Shown: in pieces, positions 1 through 8,760 of the stretch
Numbering within the stretch: position 1 is the stretch's first letter
How the letters are laid out: the number at the start of each line of letters is the position of its first letter
Source: DASYSA01 sp036003885
GTDB taxonomy: Bacteria; Acidobacteriota; Blastocatellia; UBA7656
Reading direction: 5' to 3'
Assembly (NCBI GenBank): GCA_036003885.1
Contig: DASYSA010000510.1
Location: forward strand, 1-19,501
Length of the DNA stretch: 19,501 bases
Notes under the pieces: model-generated
What the model was told of the DNA's origin: nothing
The model's input: the letters and a program-made list of their open reading frames with translations, nothing else
Database searches by the model: none
Translations under genes and position numbers: made by a program

Positions 1-2720
1 TCGCATTCGATACCATCTATGCCGAAGGTCAACGTCGATACGTCGAAAGCCTGTCGGCGTATGCGCGCCAGTTCCTCGAACGCATGGATAAACCAGACGT
101 CGACGAAGTCATCGGAATCTGCCCGCCCATCTCCATCCGGCAGAAAAACGCCACTCGCAATCCCCGATCAACCGTAGCGACCCAGACCGAAATCTACGAC
201 TATTTGAGACTCTTGTATGCTCGAATCGGCATCACCATGTGCGGCAATTGCGGTCTGGAGGTCCATCGCGACACCCCAGAGTCCATAGCCGATCAAGTGA
301 TGCTGATGCCCGAAGGCACTCGCTTCTATGTCCTGTTTCCGGCAGGCGCAGGGATGGAGGAAGGCCAGGCAGCAACTAACGGAGCTGGCGCGAGTCAAAA
401 GCAGCGCGGCCGCAAGTCTGCCGCAAGCCAGAACACTCGAATAAAGGCCCACCTGATGAGCTTGATGCAGCGCGGCTTCACCAGGCTCTACACCGACGGT
501 CGAATCATCGAGCTCGCGACTCCGGACAGCTACACGAACTCGACCTTCGACGACACCTTCGTCCTTGTGGACAGACTGATTGCGGGGCCTGAGGTTCGCG
601 CCCGCGTCGTCGACTCGATCGAAGTCTGCTACCAGGAGGGCCACGGGCAGGCGATGATTGAAACTACCGGCGGCGAAGCGAGCCGGCGTTTGAAGTTCTC
701 CGAAGGCTTCGAATGCCGGCAGTGCAACCTCAAATATGCCACGCCGGAGCCCAGGCTCTTCAGCTTCAACAATCCCTTTGGCGCGTGTCCGACCTGTCAG
801 GGATTCGGTAACACGATCGGCCTCGACCTGGACCTGGTAATTCCCAATCGCGAGTTGACTCTGGTGGATGGCGCAGTCGAACCTTTCACCAAGCCTCAAT
901 ACGAATGGGCGCAAAAGGAGTTGCTCAAGTTCTGCAAGCAGGCGGGAATTGCAGTCAACGTGCCCTTTCGACAATTGACTCGCGAACAACAGAAAGCCAT
1001 CGTGAAAGGCCGAAACGGATTCGAAGGCGTGATGGGCTTCTTCGACTGGTTGGAGACGAAGAAGTATAAGTTGCACGTGCGAGTCTTTCTGGCGAAGTAT
1101 CGCGGGTATACGTTATGTCCCGATTGCGCAGGATCTCGCCTGCGTCTGGAAGCGCGCATCGTATACGTGAGCGGCAAGACCCTGGCTGAGGTCTGCGCGA
1201 TGACGGCTGAAGAGGCCACGGCGTTCTTTGAGCAGGTGACGCTCTCGCCGTCCGATCTCGAAGTGGCCGGCCGGCTCCTTCATGAGATTCGAAGCCGCTT
1301 GAAGTTCCTCCTCGATGTCGGCCTTCAGTACCTGACGCTTGATCGGCTGGCCTCGACTCTGTCCGGCGGGGAGTCTCAACGCATCCAGCTCGCGACCAAT
1401 CTCGGCTCGTCGCTCGTTGGAGCCCTTTACGTTCTCGACGAGCCTTCGATCGGGCTTCACCCTCGCGACAACGCGCGCCTGATTCGGATCCTCAAGAACC
1501 TCCGGGACATCGGCAACACCGTCCTGGTAGTCGAGCACGAACCCGAGATGATGATGTCGGCGGATGTGCTGATCGATATCGGCCCGGGCGCCGGCGAGTT
1601 CGGCGGCGAAGTTGTTTTCGCCGGAACCCCGAGTCAAATGATCGAGAGCGGCCATTCACTCACGGCCAAATATCTGCGCGGCGAGCTCGAGATCAAGCCT
1701 CCCAAGCAGCGACGAAAGCCGGGAGTTCGCTCATTGGAGATTCGCGGCGCGTCGGAGCACAATCTGAAAGGTATCGACTTGACTATCCCGCTCGCGACCA
1801 GCGTATGCATAACCGGAGTCTCCGGCTCGGGCAAGTCCACGCTGGTGCACGATATCATCTATGCGGGCCTGAAGAAGCAGCGGGGAGAGTGGACCGGCCA
1901 CGTCGGATCCTTCGCCCGGCTCGACGGCGGGCAGTTCATCGACGATGTCATCCTGGTCGATCAGTCTCCCATCGGCCGCACGCCTCGTTCTAATCCTGTC
2001 ACCTACATCAAAGTCTACGACGCGATTCGGGAACTGTTTGCATCGACCCGCGAAGCTCAGGCACGGGGATACGAGTCATCGCACTTCAGCTTCAACGTTC
2101 CGGGCGGCCGCTGCGACCGTTGCGAGGGAAACGGAGTCGAGATCAAAGAGATGCAGTTCCTCGCGGACGTCGAATTGACTTGCGAAGAGTGCAAAGGCAT
2201 GCGCTTCAAGCCGGGGCTTCTGGAGGTGAAGTACAAAGGCCGCTCGATTCACGACGTGCTGAACATGACTGTGCGTGAGGCTCTGGGGTTCTTCGCGGGC
2301 GTAAATCGCATCGCCTCGCGAATGCGCGTTCTTGATGATGTCGGTCTTGGATATCTGAGGCTCGGGCAATCCGCCACGACGCTGTCGGGAGGCGAGGCGC
2401 AACGGGTGAAGCTGGCGGCCTATCTCTCCAAGAGGACCAGTGAGCGCACACTGTACATCTTCGACGAGCCGACGACGGGGCTTCACTTCGACGACATCAA
2501 CAAACTGCTCACCGCATTCAGGCAGCTCATGGACGTAGGCGGCTCGATAATCATCATCGAGCACAACCTTGACGTGATAAAGAGCGCCGACTGGATCATT
2601 GACCTCGGTCCGGAGGGAGGAAACGCCGGAGGGCATGTAGTTGCAGTCGGCCCCCCCGAAGCGATCGTGGGGTGTGAGGCATCGCATACGGGAAGATTCC
2701 TGCGGGCAGTGTTGAAGTGA
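1..2720 (+). CDS. uvrA: UvrA, excinuclease ABC subunit A (5' truncated by window edge)
   Basis: Damage-recognition ATPase of nucleotide excision repair; a UvrA dimer loads UvrB at lesions in the cytoplasm. The frame is open from the window edge (first whole codon at 3, reading AFDTIYAEGQRRYVESLSAY), so the true start and the first Walker A lie upstream; about 905 residues are visible against a usual length near 940. Seen in order: CGNC (about 240), a CRQC...CPTC zinc module (about 715-800), ABC signature LSGGESQRIQLA (about 1359) followed by VLDEPSIGLHP, second Walker A GVSGSGKST (1815-1841), the C-terminal zinc finger CDRC...CEEC (about 2112-2192), second signature LSGGEAQRVKLA (about 2382) and IFDEPTTGLHFDD. 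Both ATPase halves look intact. It converges on the PPTase gene across 118 nt of repeat-rich DNA. Confidence 0.98.
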   Translation, partial: AFDTIYAEGQRRYVESLSAYARQFLERMDKPDVDEVIGICPPISIRQKNATRNPRSTVATQTEIYDYLRLLYARIGITMCGNCGLEVHRDTPESIADQVMLMPEGTRFYVLFPAGAGMEEGQAATNGAGASQKQRGRKSAASQNTRIKAHLMSLMQRGFTRLYTDGRIIELATPDSYTNSTFDDTFVLVDRLIAGPEVRARVVDSIEVCYQEGHGQAMIETTGGEASRRLKFSEGFECRQCNLKYATPEPRLFSFNNPFGACPTCQGFGNTIGLDLDLVIPNRELTLVDGAVEPFTKPQYEWAQKELLKFCKQAGIAVNVPFRQLTREQQKAIVKGRNGFEGVMGFFDWLETKKYKLHVRVFLAKYRGYTLCPDCAGSRLRLEARIVYVSGKTLAEVCAMTAEEATAFFEQVTLSPSDLEVAGRLLHEIRSRLKFLLDVGLQYLTLDRLASTLSGGESQRIQLATNLGSSLVGALYVLDEPSIGLHPRDNARLIRILKNLRDIGNTVLVVEHEPEMMMSADVLIDIGPGAGEFGGEVVFAGTPSQMIESGHSLTAKYLRGELEIKPPKQRRKPGVRSLEIRGASEHNLKGIDLTIPLATSVCITGVSGSGKSTLVHDIIYAGLKKQRGEWTGHVGSFARLDGGQFIDDVILVDQSPIGRTPRSNPVTYIKVYDAIRELFASTREAQARGYESSHFSFNVPGGRCDRCEGNGVEIKEMQFLADVELTCEECKGMRFKPGLLEVKYKGRSIHDVLNMTVREALGFFAGVNRIASRMRVLDDVGLGYLRLGQSATTLSGGEAQRVKLAAYLSKRTSERTLYIFDEPTTGLHFDDINKLLTAFRQLMDVGGSIIIIEHNLDVIKSADWIIDLGPEGGNAGGHVVAVGPPEAIVGCEASHTGRFLRAVLK

Positions 2721-2732
2721 GTAGAAGGTCGA

Positions 2733-2775
2733 GCCACGAATTGCACGAATCGCACAAATGACCACGAATGATCGT
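2733..2775. repeat. CACGAAT short interspersed direct-repeat patch
   Basis: Just after the uvrA stop the sequence repeats CACGAAT-type words with 2-3 nt spacers: CACGAATTG, CACGAATCG, CACAAATGAC, CACGAATGA. Similar words recur at 18120-18178 in front of plsC. No reading frame of note crosses it. It appears to be a short dispersed intergenic repeat. Confidence 0.6.
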
Positions 2776-2790
2776 GTCAATTCCCGCAGG

Positions 2791-2815
2791 GCACGCTGGA
2801 AGCGTGCGTACCCAG
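2791..2815 (-). repeat. 25-nt palindromic dispersed repeat, copy 1
   Basis: This 25-mer is the exact reverse complement of 15213-15237. Its core GCACGCT-GGA-AGCGTGC is a perfect 7-bp stem with a 3-nt loop. It lies between the convergent 3' ends of uvrA and the PPTase gene, so it could act as a shared transcript-end hairpin, but there is no U-tract. It resembles REP-like elements. Confidence 0.75.
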
Positions 2816-2838
2816 GGCTGCACCTTCGTCATCGGGTC

Positions 2839-3603
2839 TTACGACTCGTTTCCTCGCCAGTCCCAGCATTTCAATTCCCATTCCTTCCCTTCGGCAACGA
2901 TGGCACCTTTGTAGCCGCTCCCCGGGAACAATTCGCGAAACGACCAGCGTGAGACCTCATCATCACTCGCGCTGCCATTCGCGCTGAGCAGTGCCGGCGC
3001 CTCGCCGGGAGCCAGTGAAATAACGAAGCGGCTCAAAGGCATCGAGAGACCTTCCCCGATAGCCTTAATATAGGCCTCCTTGCGGGTCCAGCAATTGAAG
3101 AACGCTTCGCCCTGAAGGTCCGCGGGAAGCCCGCGTAGCACACGAACTTCTTCGGCTGAGAAGAATCGTTCGGCGATCTTGTCGTCGGCGACGTCGGAAC
3201 GAATCCATTCCAGGTCCACGCCCAGGTCTCGGCCTTCAGCCACCGCGAACAGCGCCAGCTCGTGAGAGTGAGATACATTGAAGCGCAGCCTGTCTCCTGC
3301 GATCTCGTTCATGAGGGAAGGTTTGCCATGTTCGCTGTAACAGAATCGAAGTTGGTCAGGCTCGATATTCAGATAGCCGCCCAGGATGGCTCTTAGCGTT
3401 CCGCGAGCGGCGATGAATCGATGACGATCGCGATCGAAGTGAAAGCGCTCGGCTCTCTCTTTCTCATCCTGCGCAAGAGTAGCGAGGAGTCTCTCCAGGC
3501 ATCTCGGCGGCTGCTCCAGACTGGCGCGCCACACGTGAACCTCGCCGTGAAGAAGTTTCATCGGTTCCCGCAGGAGACTCCAGGCTGTATCGGACTCATT
3601 CAT
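2839..3603 (-). CDS. 4'-phosphopantetheinyl transferase, Sfp/Gsp/AcpT superfamily
   Basis: Transfers the phosphopantetheine arm of CoA to a conserved serine of carrier proteins (ACP, PCP). Family motifs seen in the 254-aa product: RFIAARGTLRAIL in the N-terminal half, FNVSHS at 108-113, GVDLE at 128-132 (Asp130 and Glu132 as Mg2+ ligands) and WTRKEAYIKAIGEGL from 172 (Glu176, Lys180). The length fits the two-lobed Sfp type, not the short AcpS type. The ATG at 3603 is chosen because GGAG lies 9 nt upstream; an in-frame ATG at 3618 (259 aa) and one at 3561 are alternatives. No PKS, NRPS or fatty-acid gene lies nearby, so the carrier substrate cannot be inferred. Confidence 0.93.
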   Translation of the reverse strand: MNESDTAWSLLREPMKLLHGEVHVWRASLEQPPRCLERLLATLAQDEKERAERFHFDRDRHRFIAARGTLRAILGGYLNIEPDQLRFCYSEHGKPSLMNEIAGDRLRFNVSHSHELALFAVAEGRDLGVDLEWIRSDVADDKIAERFFSAEEVRVLRGLPADLQGEAFFNCWTRKEAYIKAIGEGLSMPLSRFVISLAPGEAPALLSANGSASDDEVSRWSFRELFPGSGYKGAIVAEGKEWELKCWDWRGNES

Positions 3604-3731
3604 TGCATCGGACTCCATAGATCCGGCCGTACCGGTAACAAGCAGTACATAAGCTCGACCGTAGTTCTTACCCGCGAATCCAGTTCCTCACCGGCCTTTA
3701 GCATTGCAGAGGAGATCGCCCTTCGCCAAGA

Positions 3732-3877
3732 GATTTTGGATTATCTCGATTTTGGATTTTAGATTTTGGATTGCCGGAGCTAAATCCCAAATCGCATGGG
3801 CGTTCCGCTCTGCAAATTTCGACACTCGATTTTCACAGTCCAGCAATCCAAAATCCAAAATCTAAAATCCAAAATCC
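3732..3877. repeat. Heptamer (GATTTTG-type) repeat locus with 25-bp perfect inverted arms
   Basis: Left arm 3748-3772 and right arm 3852-3876 are perfect 25-nt inverted copies built of heptamers GATTTTG, GATTTTA, GATTTTG; the loop is 79 nt. A further degenerate pair of heptamers precedes the left arm (3732-3745) and the right side carries one extra heptamer. The locus is far more AT-rich than its surroundings and fills most of the 313-nt gap between the divergent PPTase and methyltransferase genes. Short tandem heptamers of this kind are known from cyanobacterial genomes (STRR repeats); kinship here is inferred from pattern only. Confidence 0.85.
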
Positions 3878-3878
3878 T

Positions 3879-3908
3879 TTGGACAGATTTGAGACTCGAA
3901 GCTATGCT
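3879..3908 (+). promoter_or_regulatory. Candidate sigma70-type promoter, leaderless geometry, for the methyltransferase gene
   Basis: TTGGAC at 3879-3884, an 18-nt spacer, then TATGCT at 3903-3908. The expected transcription start (about 7 nt downstream) falls at 3915-3917, on the ATG at 3917. No Shine-Dalgarno sequence is present at a usual distance. Inferred from sequence alone. Confidence 0.45.
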
Positions 3909-3916
3909 CTTGCGGA

Positions 3917-4648
3917 ATGAAGCCGGAATACGGTGAATCAACTTATGGAGATCGCAGCGCCGGGATCTACGACCAATGGCACCCCGGCGCCCCCGCCGAA
4001 ATGATTGCAGCGTTGAAGGACCTCGCGGGCGCCGGCCCGGTGCTTGAGCTGGGCATCGGGACCGGGCGAATCGCTTTGAAGCTGGCAGAGCAGGGCCTCG
4101 AAGTCCATGGCATTGATACAAGCGAGCCAATGATAGCCGAGTTGCGGGCGAAGACTGGTGGTGATCGCATACCGGTCACCCTCGGTAACTTCGCTGAGGT
4201 TGGAGTGGATGGAAATTACACGTTAACCTTCGTTGTCTTCAACACCTTTTTCTGCCTTGCTTCTCAAGAAGACCAGGTGCGCTGTTTTGCCAACGTGGCC
4301 AAACGACTCAGAAGCGGAGGACTGTTTCTAATCGAAGCCTTCATTCCCGATCTGACCCGATTCACTCGCGGCCAGAACACTACGACGACGAAGGTCGGAG
4401 TTGATGAAGTCAGACTCGATGTCTCTCAACACGACCCGTTGACTCAACGGACGGTTAGTCAGCACGTCGTAATTACTGAAGCAGGAACCAGACTCTACCC
4501 GGTTCAGGTGCGTTACGCGTGGCCTTCGGAGCTTGATCTGATGGCGCGACTGGCAGGAATGAGATTGCGCGAACGCTGGAGCAATTGGCGGCGTGAACCG
4601 CTGACTGCGGAAAGCACAAACCACGTTTCCATTTACGAATTACTCTAG
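3917..4648 (+). CDS. Class I SAM-dependent methyltransferase
   Basis: A 243-aa Rossmann-fold methyltransferase. Motif I is VLELGIGTGRIA (42-53), followed by the acidic loop GIDTSEPMI (Asp67) that holds the SAM ribose. The middle shows FVVFNTFFCL and a post-motif GGLFLIEAF strand, as in the Methyltransf_11/25-like families. The C-terminal half, which normally sets the substrate, gives no recognisable signature, so the substrate (small molecule more likely than protein or RNA) is unknown. Upstream is a heptamer repeat hairpin and a promoter whose start site would coincide with the ATG. The next gene on the same strand begins 134 nt downstream. Confidence 0.85.
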   Translation: MKPEYGESTYGDRSAGIYDQWHPGAPAEMIAALKDLAGAGPVLELGIGTGRIALKLAEQGLEVHGIDTSEPMIAELRAKTGGDRIPVTLGNFAEVGVDGNYTLTFVVFNTFFCLASQEDQVRCFANVAKRLRSGGLFLIEAFIPDLTRFTRGQNTTTTKVGVDEVRLDVSQHDPLTQRTVSQHVVITEAGTRLYPVQVRYAWPSELDLMARLAGMRLRERWSNWRREPLTAESTNHVSIYELL

Positions 4649-4711
4649 TTTCCAGCTCCTGGTGGCCAATCGTCAGAGCGATTCTCTCGGAGCGCCGGTT
4701 CACAGCGGCTC

Positions 4712-4732
4712 CGCAAAGGCAACGCCTCTGCG
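4712..4732 (+). terminator. Hairpin after the methyltransferase gene
   Basis: Arms CGCAAAGGC and GCCTCTGCG pair with one mismatch around an AAC loop, 64 nt after the stop codon. Only three T follow, slightly downstream, so it is a weak terminator candidate. It also resembles the CGCAAAGG/CTCTGCG repeat family at 11660-11702, so it may be a repeat remnant. Confidence 0.3.
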
Positions 4733-4782
4733 CCAACTTTAATCAAGAATGCATCACGCCTCTCGGTGAAAGGTTGATTGTC

Positions 4783-6036
4783 ATGCGCTACGTACTCATT
4801 GCGATTGGATTGTGTGTGGTTACTTATCTCGCTGACCAGACGAGGCCGGCTCCGCCGGAACAAGTGGTCACTGTTTACCTGCTCAAACCTGCCCGCGTGT
4901 TCGACGGCCAATCGGCTCAGCTACGGGAAGGCTGGGCGATCCTTGTTCGCGGGGAACGCATCGAAGCGGCTGGACCTGCTTCCGAGATCAACGCTCCGGC
5001 CGACGCCAAGGTGATCGACTTACCTGGGACTACGTTGCTGCCCGGTCTGATCGAAGCCCACTCACACGTCCTGTTGCATCCCTATAGCGAAACATCGTGG
5101 AACGATCAGGTGGCTCGCGAAGCCTTGAGTCTTCGCGTCGCGCGGGCAACAAATCACCTGCGGAACACGTTGCTCGCGGGGTTCACCACGATTCGAGACC
5201 TCGGCACGGAAGGGGCGGGCTATGCCGATGTCGGCCTCAAGCAAGCCGTCCAGCAGGGGATCATTCCCGGTCCTCGGATGGTGGTCGTCACTCGAGCCAT
5301 CGTTGCAACCGGCAGCTACGGTCCCAAGGGTTATGCCCCGGAGTGGGGTGTCCCACAAGGCGCAGAGGAGGCTGATGGGATCGACAGCCTGACACGGACG
5401 GTGCGCGATCAAATAGGCAAGGGCGCTGACTGGATCAAGGTCTACGCCGACTATCGATGGGGAGCGCAGGGCGCGGCTCCAACGTTCTCACTCGAAGAGT
5501 TGAAGCTCATAGTCGAGACGGCTCGAAGTTCAGGCCGCGCGGTCTCGGCACACGCGACTACGGCAGAAGGGATGCGCCGCGCTACGCTTGCCGGTGTCGA
5601 GACGATCGAACACGGAGATGGCGGCACTCCCGAAGTCTTCCGCTTAATGAAGGAACGGGGCGTTGCGCTTTGTCCGACGCTTGCGATCGCCGGAGCGAAC
5701 TCAGAGCGCAAACGCGCCGCCTTCAAAGCAGCGCTCGAAGCCGGGGTGACGATTGCGAGCGGCAGCGATGTTGGCGTCTTCGCGCACGGGGACAACGCGC
5801 GCGAACTCGAGGCGATGGTGAGCTTCGGGATGCCGGTCATTGATGCGTTGCGATCGGCCACTTCGGTCGACGCGCGAGTCCTGCACATGGAGAACCAAAT
5901 CGGCCAGGTGAAAGCCGGACTCCTGGCGGATCTGATTGCGGTTGAGGGTGACCCCACCCGCGACATCTCGGCAATTAAACATGTGCGCTTCGTAATGAAG
6001 GGCGGCACGGTATACAAATCAGTCAGGGTGGACTGA
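4783..6036 (+). CDS. Exported metal-dependent amidohydrolase (imidazolonepropionase/prolidase-like subfamily)
   Basis: A 417-aa TIM-barrel metallohydrolase. An N-terminal hydrophobic run (MRYVLIAIGLCVVTYL) suggests a signal peptide or membrane anchor, hence action outside the cytoplasm. Metal-site residues: HSH at 93-95 in LLPGLIEAHSH, Lys219 in WIKVYAD (probably carboxylated), His257 in SAHATTAEG, His277 in IEHGD, Asp329 in SGSDVG. The ending ADLIAVEGDP...VRFVMKGG is the usual C-terminal beta-sandwich of this family. Family members hydrolyse peptides, imidazolones or other amides; the substrate here is unknown. The ATG at 4783 is preferred over an in-frame TTG at 4774 because AAAGG precedes it by 9 nt. 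It ends at a strong hairpin shared with the convergent peptidase gene. Confidence 0.92.
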   Translation: MRYVLIAIGLCVVTYLADQTRPAPPEQVVTVYLLKPARVFDGQSAQLREGWAILVRGERIEAAGPASEINAPADAKVIDLPGTTLLPGLIEAHSHVLLHPYSETSWNDQVAREALSLRVARATNHLRNTLLAGFTTIRDLGTEGAGYADVGLKQAVQQGIIPGPRMVVVTRAIVATGSYGPKGYAPEWGVPQGAEEADGIDSLTRTVRDQIGKGADWIKVYADYRWGAQGAAPTFSLEELKLIVETARSSGRAVSAHATTAEGMRRATLAGVETIEHGDGGTPEVFRLMKERGVALCPTLAIAGANSERKRAAFKAALEAGVTIASGSDVGVFAHGDNARELEAMVSFGMPVIDALRSATSVDARVLHMENQIGQVKAGLLADLIAVEGDPTRDISAIKHVRFVMKGGTVYKSVRVD

Positions 6037-6131
6037 AGCGCGTGCGGCTGAGGCCAGCGCTTGATCCATGAACAGGAAATCTCTGAGGTGATGAAAGCCA
6101 GTTTGCGTGGCTAAGCCAAACCGCTGTGACT

Positions 6132-6174
6132 GAGAGAGGATTGATCGCCGGGGTGATCAATCCTCTCTCTTTCT
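6132..6174. terminator. Intrinsic, probably bidirectional terminator
   Basis: A perfect 15-bp stem (6132-6146 with 6155-6169) surrounds the 8-nt loop GCCGGGGT and is followed on the plus strand by TTTCT. The complement of the stem foot gives a short purine/pyrimidine tail for the minus strand. It sits between the convergent amidohydrolase and S9D peptidase genes. Confidence 0.85.
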
Positions 6175-6216
6175 ATTCGCGAGGTCGGTCGTCATTAGCC
6201 CGATCGCCCGACACCC

Positions 6217-8712
6217 TCACTTCGATGCGGTCGTTTCAGCGCCCTTTGGGCCGGCGTTCTTTACGTACTTATCCATCCAGTTCACCATTTCCGCCAGCGT
6301 GTGAAGGACCGACTCGCGGCCGGTGTAGCCGTGGGCTTCAAACGGCAGCGTCACGTATCGCACAGTCGCGCCGTGACCCTTGAGCGCCATATAAAACCGC
6401 TCCGACTGAATCGGGAATGTGCCCGAATTGTCGTCGGCCTCTCCGTGGATCAACAGGATCGGCTCGTTAATCTTGTTCGCATAATAGAAGGGCGACATCT
6501 TCGCATAGACATCCGGCACCTCCCAGAAGGTGCGCCGCTCACTCTGGAACCCGAAGGGTGTCAGCGTCCGATTGTAGGCTCCGCTCCGCGCGATGCCGGT
6601 GCGGAACAGATCCGAGTGCGCCAGGAGATTGGCCGTCATGAACGCGCCGTAGCTGTGGCCGCCCACTGCAATTCGGTCGCGGTCGGCAACGCCCATCTCT
6701 ACGACCTTGTCGACCGCCGCCTGGGCGCTGGCAACAAGCTGTTCGACATAGGTATCGTTCGCCGTCTCGCCCGCTCCTATGATCGGCATCGTCGGGTTGT
6801 CAAAAATCGCATAGCCCTGAGTCAGCAGGAACAGATGCGATATGCCGCTCACCCTGGTGAAGCGGTGAGCCGAGCCCGAGACCTGACTGGCGCTGTCCGC
6901 ATCGGTGAACTCGCGAGGGTAGGCCCACATCAGCATCGGCAGTCGCTCGCCCTTCTTATAGCCCGGCGGCAGGTACAACGTGCCCGAGAGCTTCACGCCA
7001 TCCTTGCGTTCGTAGGTGACGAACTGCTTTTCGACGGCCGCGAGTTGGGGCGCCGGATCCTTGAACTGCGTGATGGCCCGCTTCGTTCCAGAGGCCAGAT
7101 CTCGCACGTAATAGTTAGGCGGATCGGTCGATGTCTCGTATTCCGTGAGCAACGTCTTCGCATCGTCATCGAGCGGCGCGACCACTGTTTCGTAGGTCTT
7201 CTCGCCGCAGCGGAAGAGCCGTTCGGTCTTGAGCGTCTTCAGGTCGAGCCGATCGAGGAATGGCCTGTCGCCCTCGGACGACGCTCCCTGGCCCGCCAGG
7301 TAGATGTTATCCCCACGCTGAAGAATGAGGCCTCCACCGCCCCCGAAACCGCCAAAGCCGCCGCCACCACCACCGCGTCCGCCGCCGCCGCCACCGTCCC
7401 TTCTCACGACGGGAGTGCCGGGGTTGTTATACGAATCCTGCTGTCGTCGCTCCCAAAGCTTGCGCGGCTCGGCGCCCGCTTCGAGGATCCAGGTGCGATT
7501 GCGTCGCGTCGCGCGGTCCGATTCACTGAGCAGTGCGATTCCCTTTTCCGTATACGAGAGGCCGCCGAATCGCCACTCCGTCTTTGTAACCTCAAGAGGC
7601 GTGCCGGAGAATGGCGCCGCGAGCGCGAGTACTTTGTCGCGGAAGGGCACGTTGTTCTTCGGATTTCCTCCGTCAAGTGCTTCCACCCACGTAATGGTCG
7701 CGGGTTGATCGGGACGCCAGCGATAACCGCGCGGTCCCGGCTGCACACCGTTGATGACTATGCCTTCGCTCGAGGCTACGTCGGCAATCTTTCTCGCGAC
7801 TTCACCGCGGCGGTTCCAGATCTCTACATCTTTGGGGAAACCGTTCATTGGCACCAGGTGCGAGAATGGCCGCTTGAGTCTGGACACGAGGATGTATTCC
7901 CCGTTCGGCGAGGCGGTGACGTTTTCCAGGATCCCAGGGCGGCCGATTAAGGTTTTGCGGCCGGTCGTGCTATCGATGATCGCGAGTTGGCTGGTGAAGT
8001 AGTAGTCGAAGAGATCCTCATCGTGGTTGGTCTTGATCATGTCTTCGTATGTCGCAGCCGGGGCGGCCTTGCCGTGGTTCTCCTGGATGTTGGGTCCGGT
8101 TGGCACCAGTGGCTCGGCGGGCGCGGGGCCGCGTCCGGAAGGCACGAGCTGACACAGCAGCGTGACGCCATCCTTCAGCCAATCAACCGGATCGCCGGCG
8201 GTACCGTTCAGCTTATCCGAAGCGCTCACCAGCTTCGACTGCCCGGTTGCCGCATCGGCCACCCATAACTCGATGCCGTTCTCCTTGGTATTCGTGAAGG
8301 AGAGGCGTTTGCCGTCAGGCGAGAAGCTCACGCCGCCGATGTTCGGGTTGGGAGGAAGCGTGACCTTCTTCTCCGCCCCGTCTGCGATCGATTTCAACGT
8401 GATGGCGATGACGCTGCCGCCGCGCTGCTGACGTCCGTTTGTCTTCGGATTGATGCGGGCGCCTGCGATGCGGTGAATGGGTTCGGCGAGTTCAGCGATC
8501 GTGGGCATGCTGCGTCTGTTGAGCAGCGCCACCGTGCGGTGATCGGGCGAGACGACTACGCCCGGAGTGGGCGGCGCATCTAGCATGTCGACGATGACTT
8601 TCGGCGGCGTCAAGTAACCCGATCCTGTGGACTGCTGGCGTGTCTGACCAAACTGCAACGCTGCCGAGGCGATTACGAGCGCGGCTGCAAACGCGAACGA
8701 TCTCCTTCGCAT
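6217..8712 (-). CDS. S9D prolyl-oligopeptidase-family peptidase, glutamyl endopeptidase (GEP)-like, exported
   Basis: An 831-aa serine peptidase with a signal peptide (MRRRSFAFAAALVIASAALQ), a long beta-propeller region with WD40-like PD40 strands (VSFSPDGKRLSFT, TASPNGEYILVS) and a C-terminal alpha/beta-hydrolase domain. Catalytic triad by motif: Ser687 in GGHSYGAF, Asp760 in HGEADDNSG, His794 in EAHGYTG. The surrounding IARSGAYNRTLTPFGFQ and IQSERFYMALKGHGA match what I recall of plant chloroplast glutamyl endopeptidase, pointing to cleavage after Glu, probably periplasmic here. The start at 8712 is fixed by AGGAGG six nt upstream; an upstream in-frame GTG at 8733 is less likely. Odd: a glycine-rich tract at about residues 436-461. 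Confidence 0.95.
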   Translation of the reverse strand: MRRRSFAFAAALVIASAALQFGQTRQQSTGSGYLTPPKVIVDMLDAPPTPGVVVSPDHRTVALLNRRSMPTIAELAEPIHRIAGARINPKTNGRQQRGGSVIAITLKSIADGAEKKVTLPPNPNIGGVSFSPDGKRLSFTNTKENGIELWVADAATGQSKLVSASDKLNGTAGDPVDWLKDGVTLLCQLVPSGRGPAPAEPLVPTGPNIQENHGKAAPAATYEDMIKTNHDEDLFDYYFTSQLAIIDSTTGRKTLIGRPGILENVTASPNGEYILVSRLKRPFSHLVPMNGFPKDVEIWNRRGEVARKIADVASSEGIVINGVQPGPRGYRWRPDQPATITWVEALDGGNPKNNVPFRDKVLALAAPFSGTPLEVTKTEWRFGGLSYTEKGIALLSESDRATRRNRTWILEAGAEPRKLWERRQQDSYNNPGTPVVRRDGGGGGGRGGGGGGFGGFGGGGGLILQRGDNIYLAGQGASSEGDRPFLDRLDLKTLKTERLFRCGEKTYETVVAPLDDDAKTLLTEYETSTDPPNYYVRDLASGTKRAITQFKDPAPQLAAVEKQFVTYERKDGVKLSGTLYLPPGYKKGERLPMLMWAYPREFTDADSASQVSGSAHRFTRVSGISHLFLLTQGYAIFDNPTMPIIGAGETANDTYVEQLVASAQAAVDKVVEMGVADRDRIAVGGHSYGAFMTANLLAHSDLFRTGIARSGAYNRTLTPFGFQSERRTFWEVPDVYAKMSPFYYANKINEPILLIHGEADDNSGTFPIQSERFYMALKGHGATVRYVTLPFEAHGYTGRESVLHTLAEMVNWMDKYVKNAGPKGAETTASK

Positions 8713-8718
8713 AGCGAA

Positions 8719-8724
8719 CCTCCT
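8719..8724 (-). promoter_or_regulatory. Consensus ribosome binding site of the S9D peptidase gene
   Basis: On the minus strand AGGAGG is followed by TTCGCT and then ATG at 8712. This ideal spacing decides the start and gives a clean signal peptide. Confidence 0.85.
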
Positions 8725-8760
8725 CTTTTCCACTGTGTCCTGGGGTTTTTGAGAGACGGT

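Noticed and set aside
168..1076. A 302-codon open frame on the minus strand opposite uvrA.
   Set aside because: Antisense shadow of high-GC coding sequence; uvrA motifs on the plus strand are unambiguous.
3421..3762. A 113-codon plus-strand frame over the 5' part of the PPTase gene and the heptamer locus.
   Set aside because: It overlaps PPTase coding sequence antisense and its last residues are heptamer repeat; no ribosome binding site.
6301..7950. A 549-codon open frame on the plus strand opposite the S9D peptidase gene.
   Set aside because: It is the antisense shadow of a well-supported gene with full catalytic triad, signal peptide and consensus ribosome binding site; its translation has no domain features.
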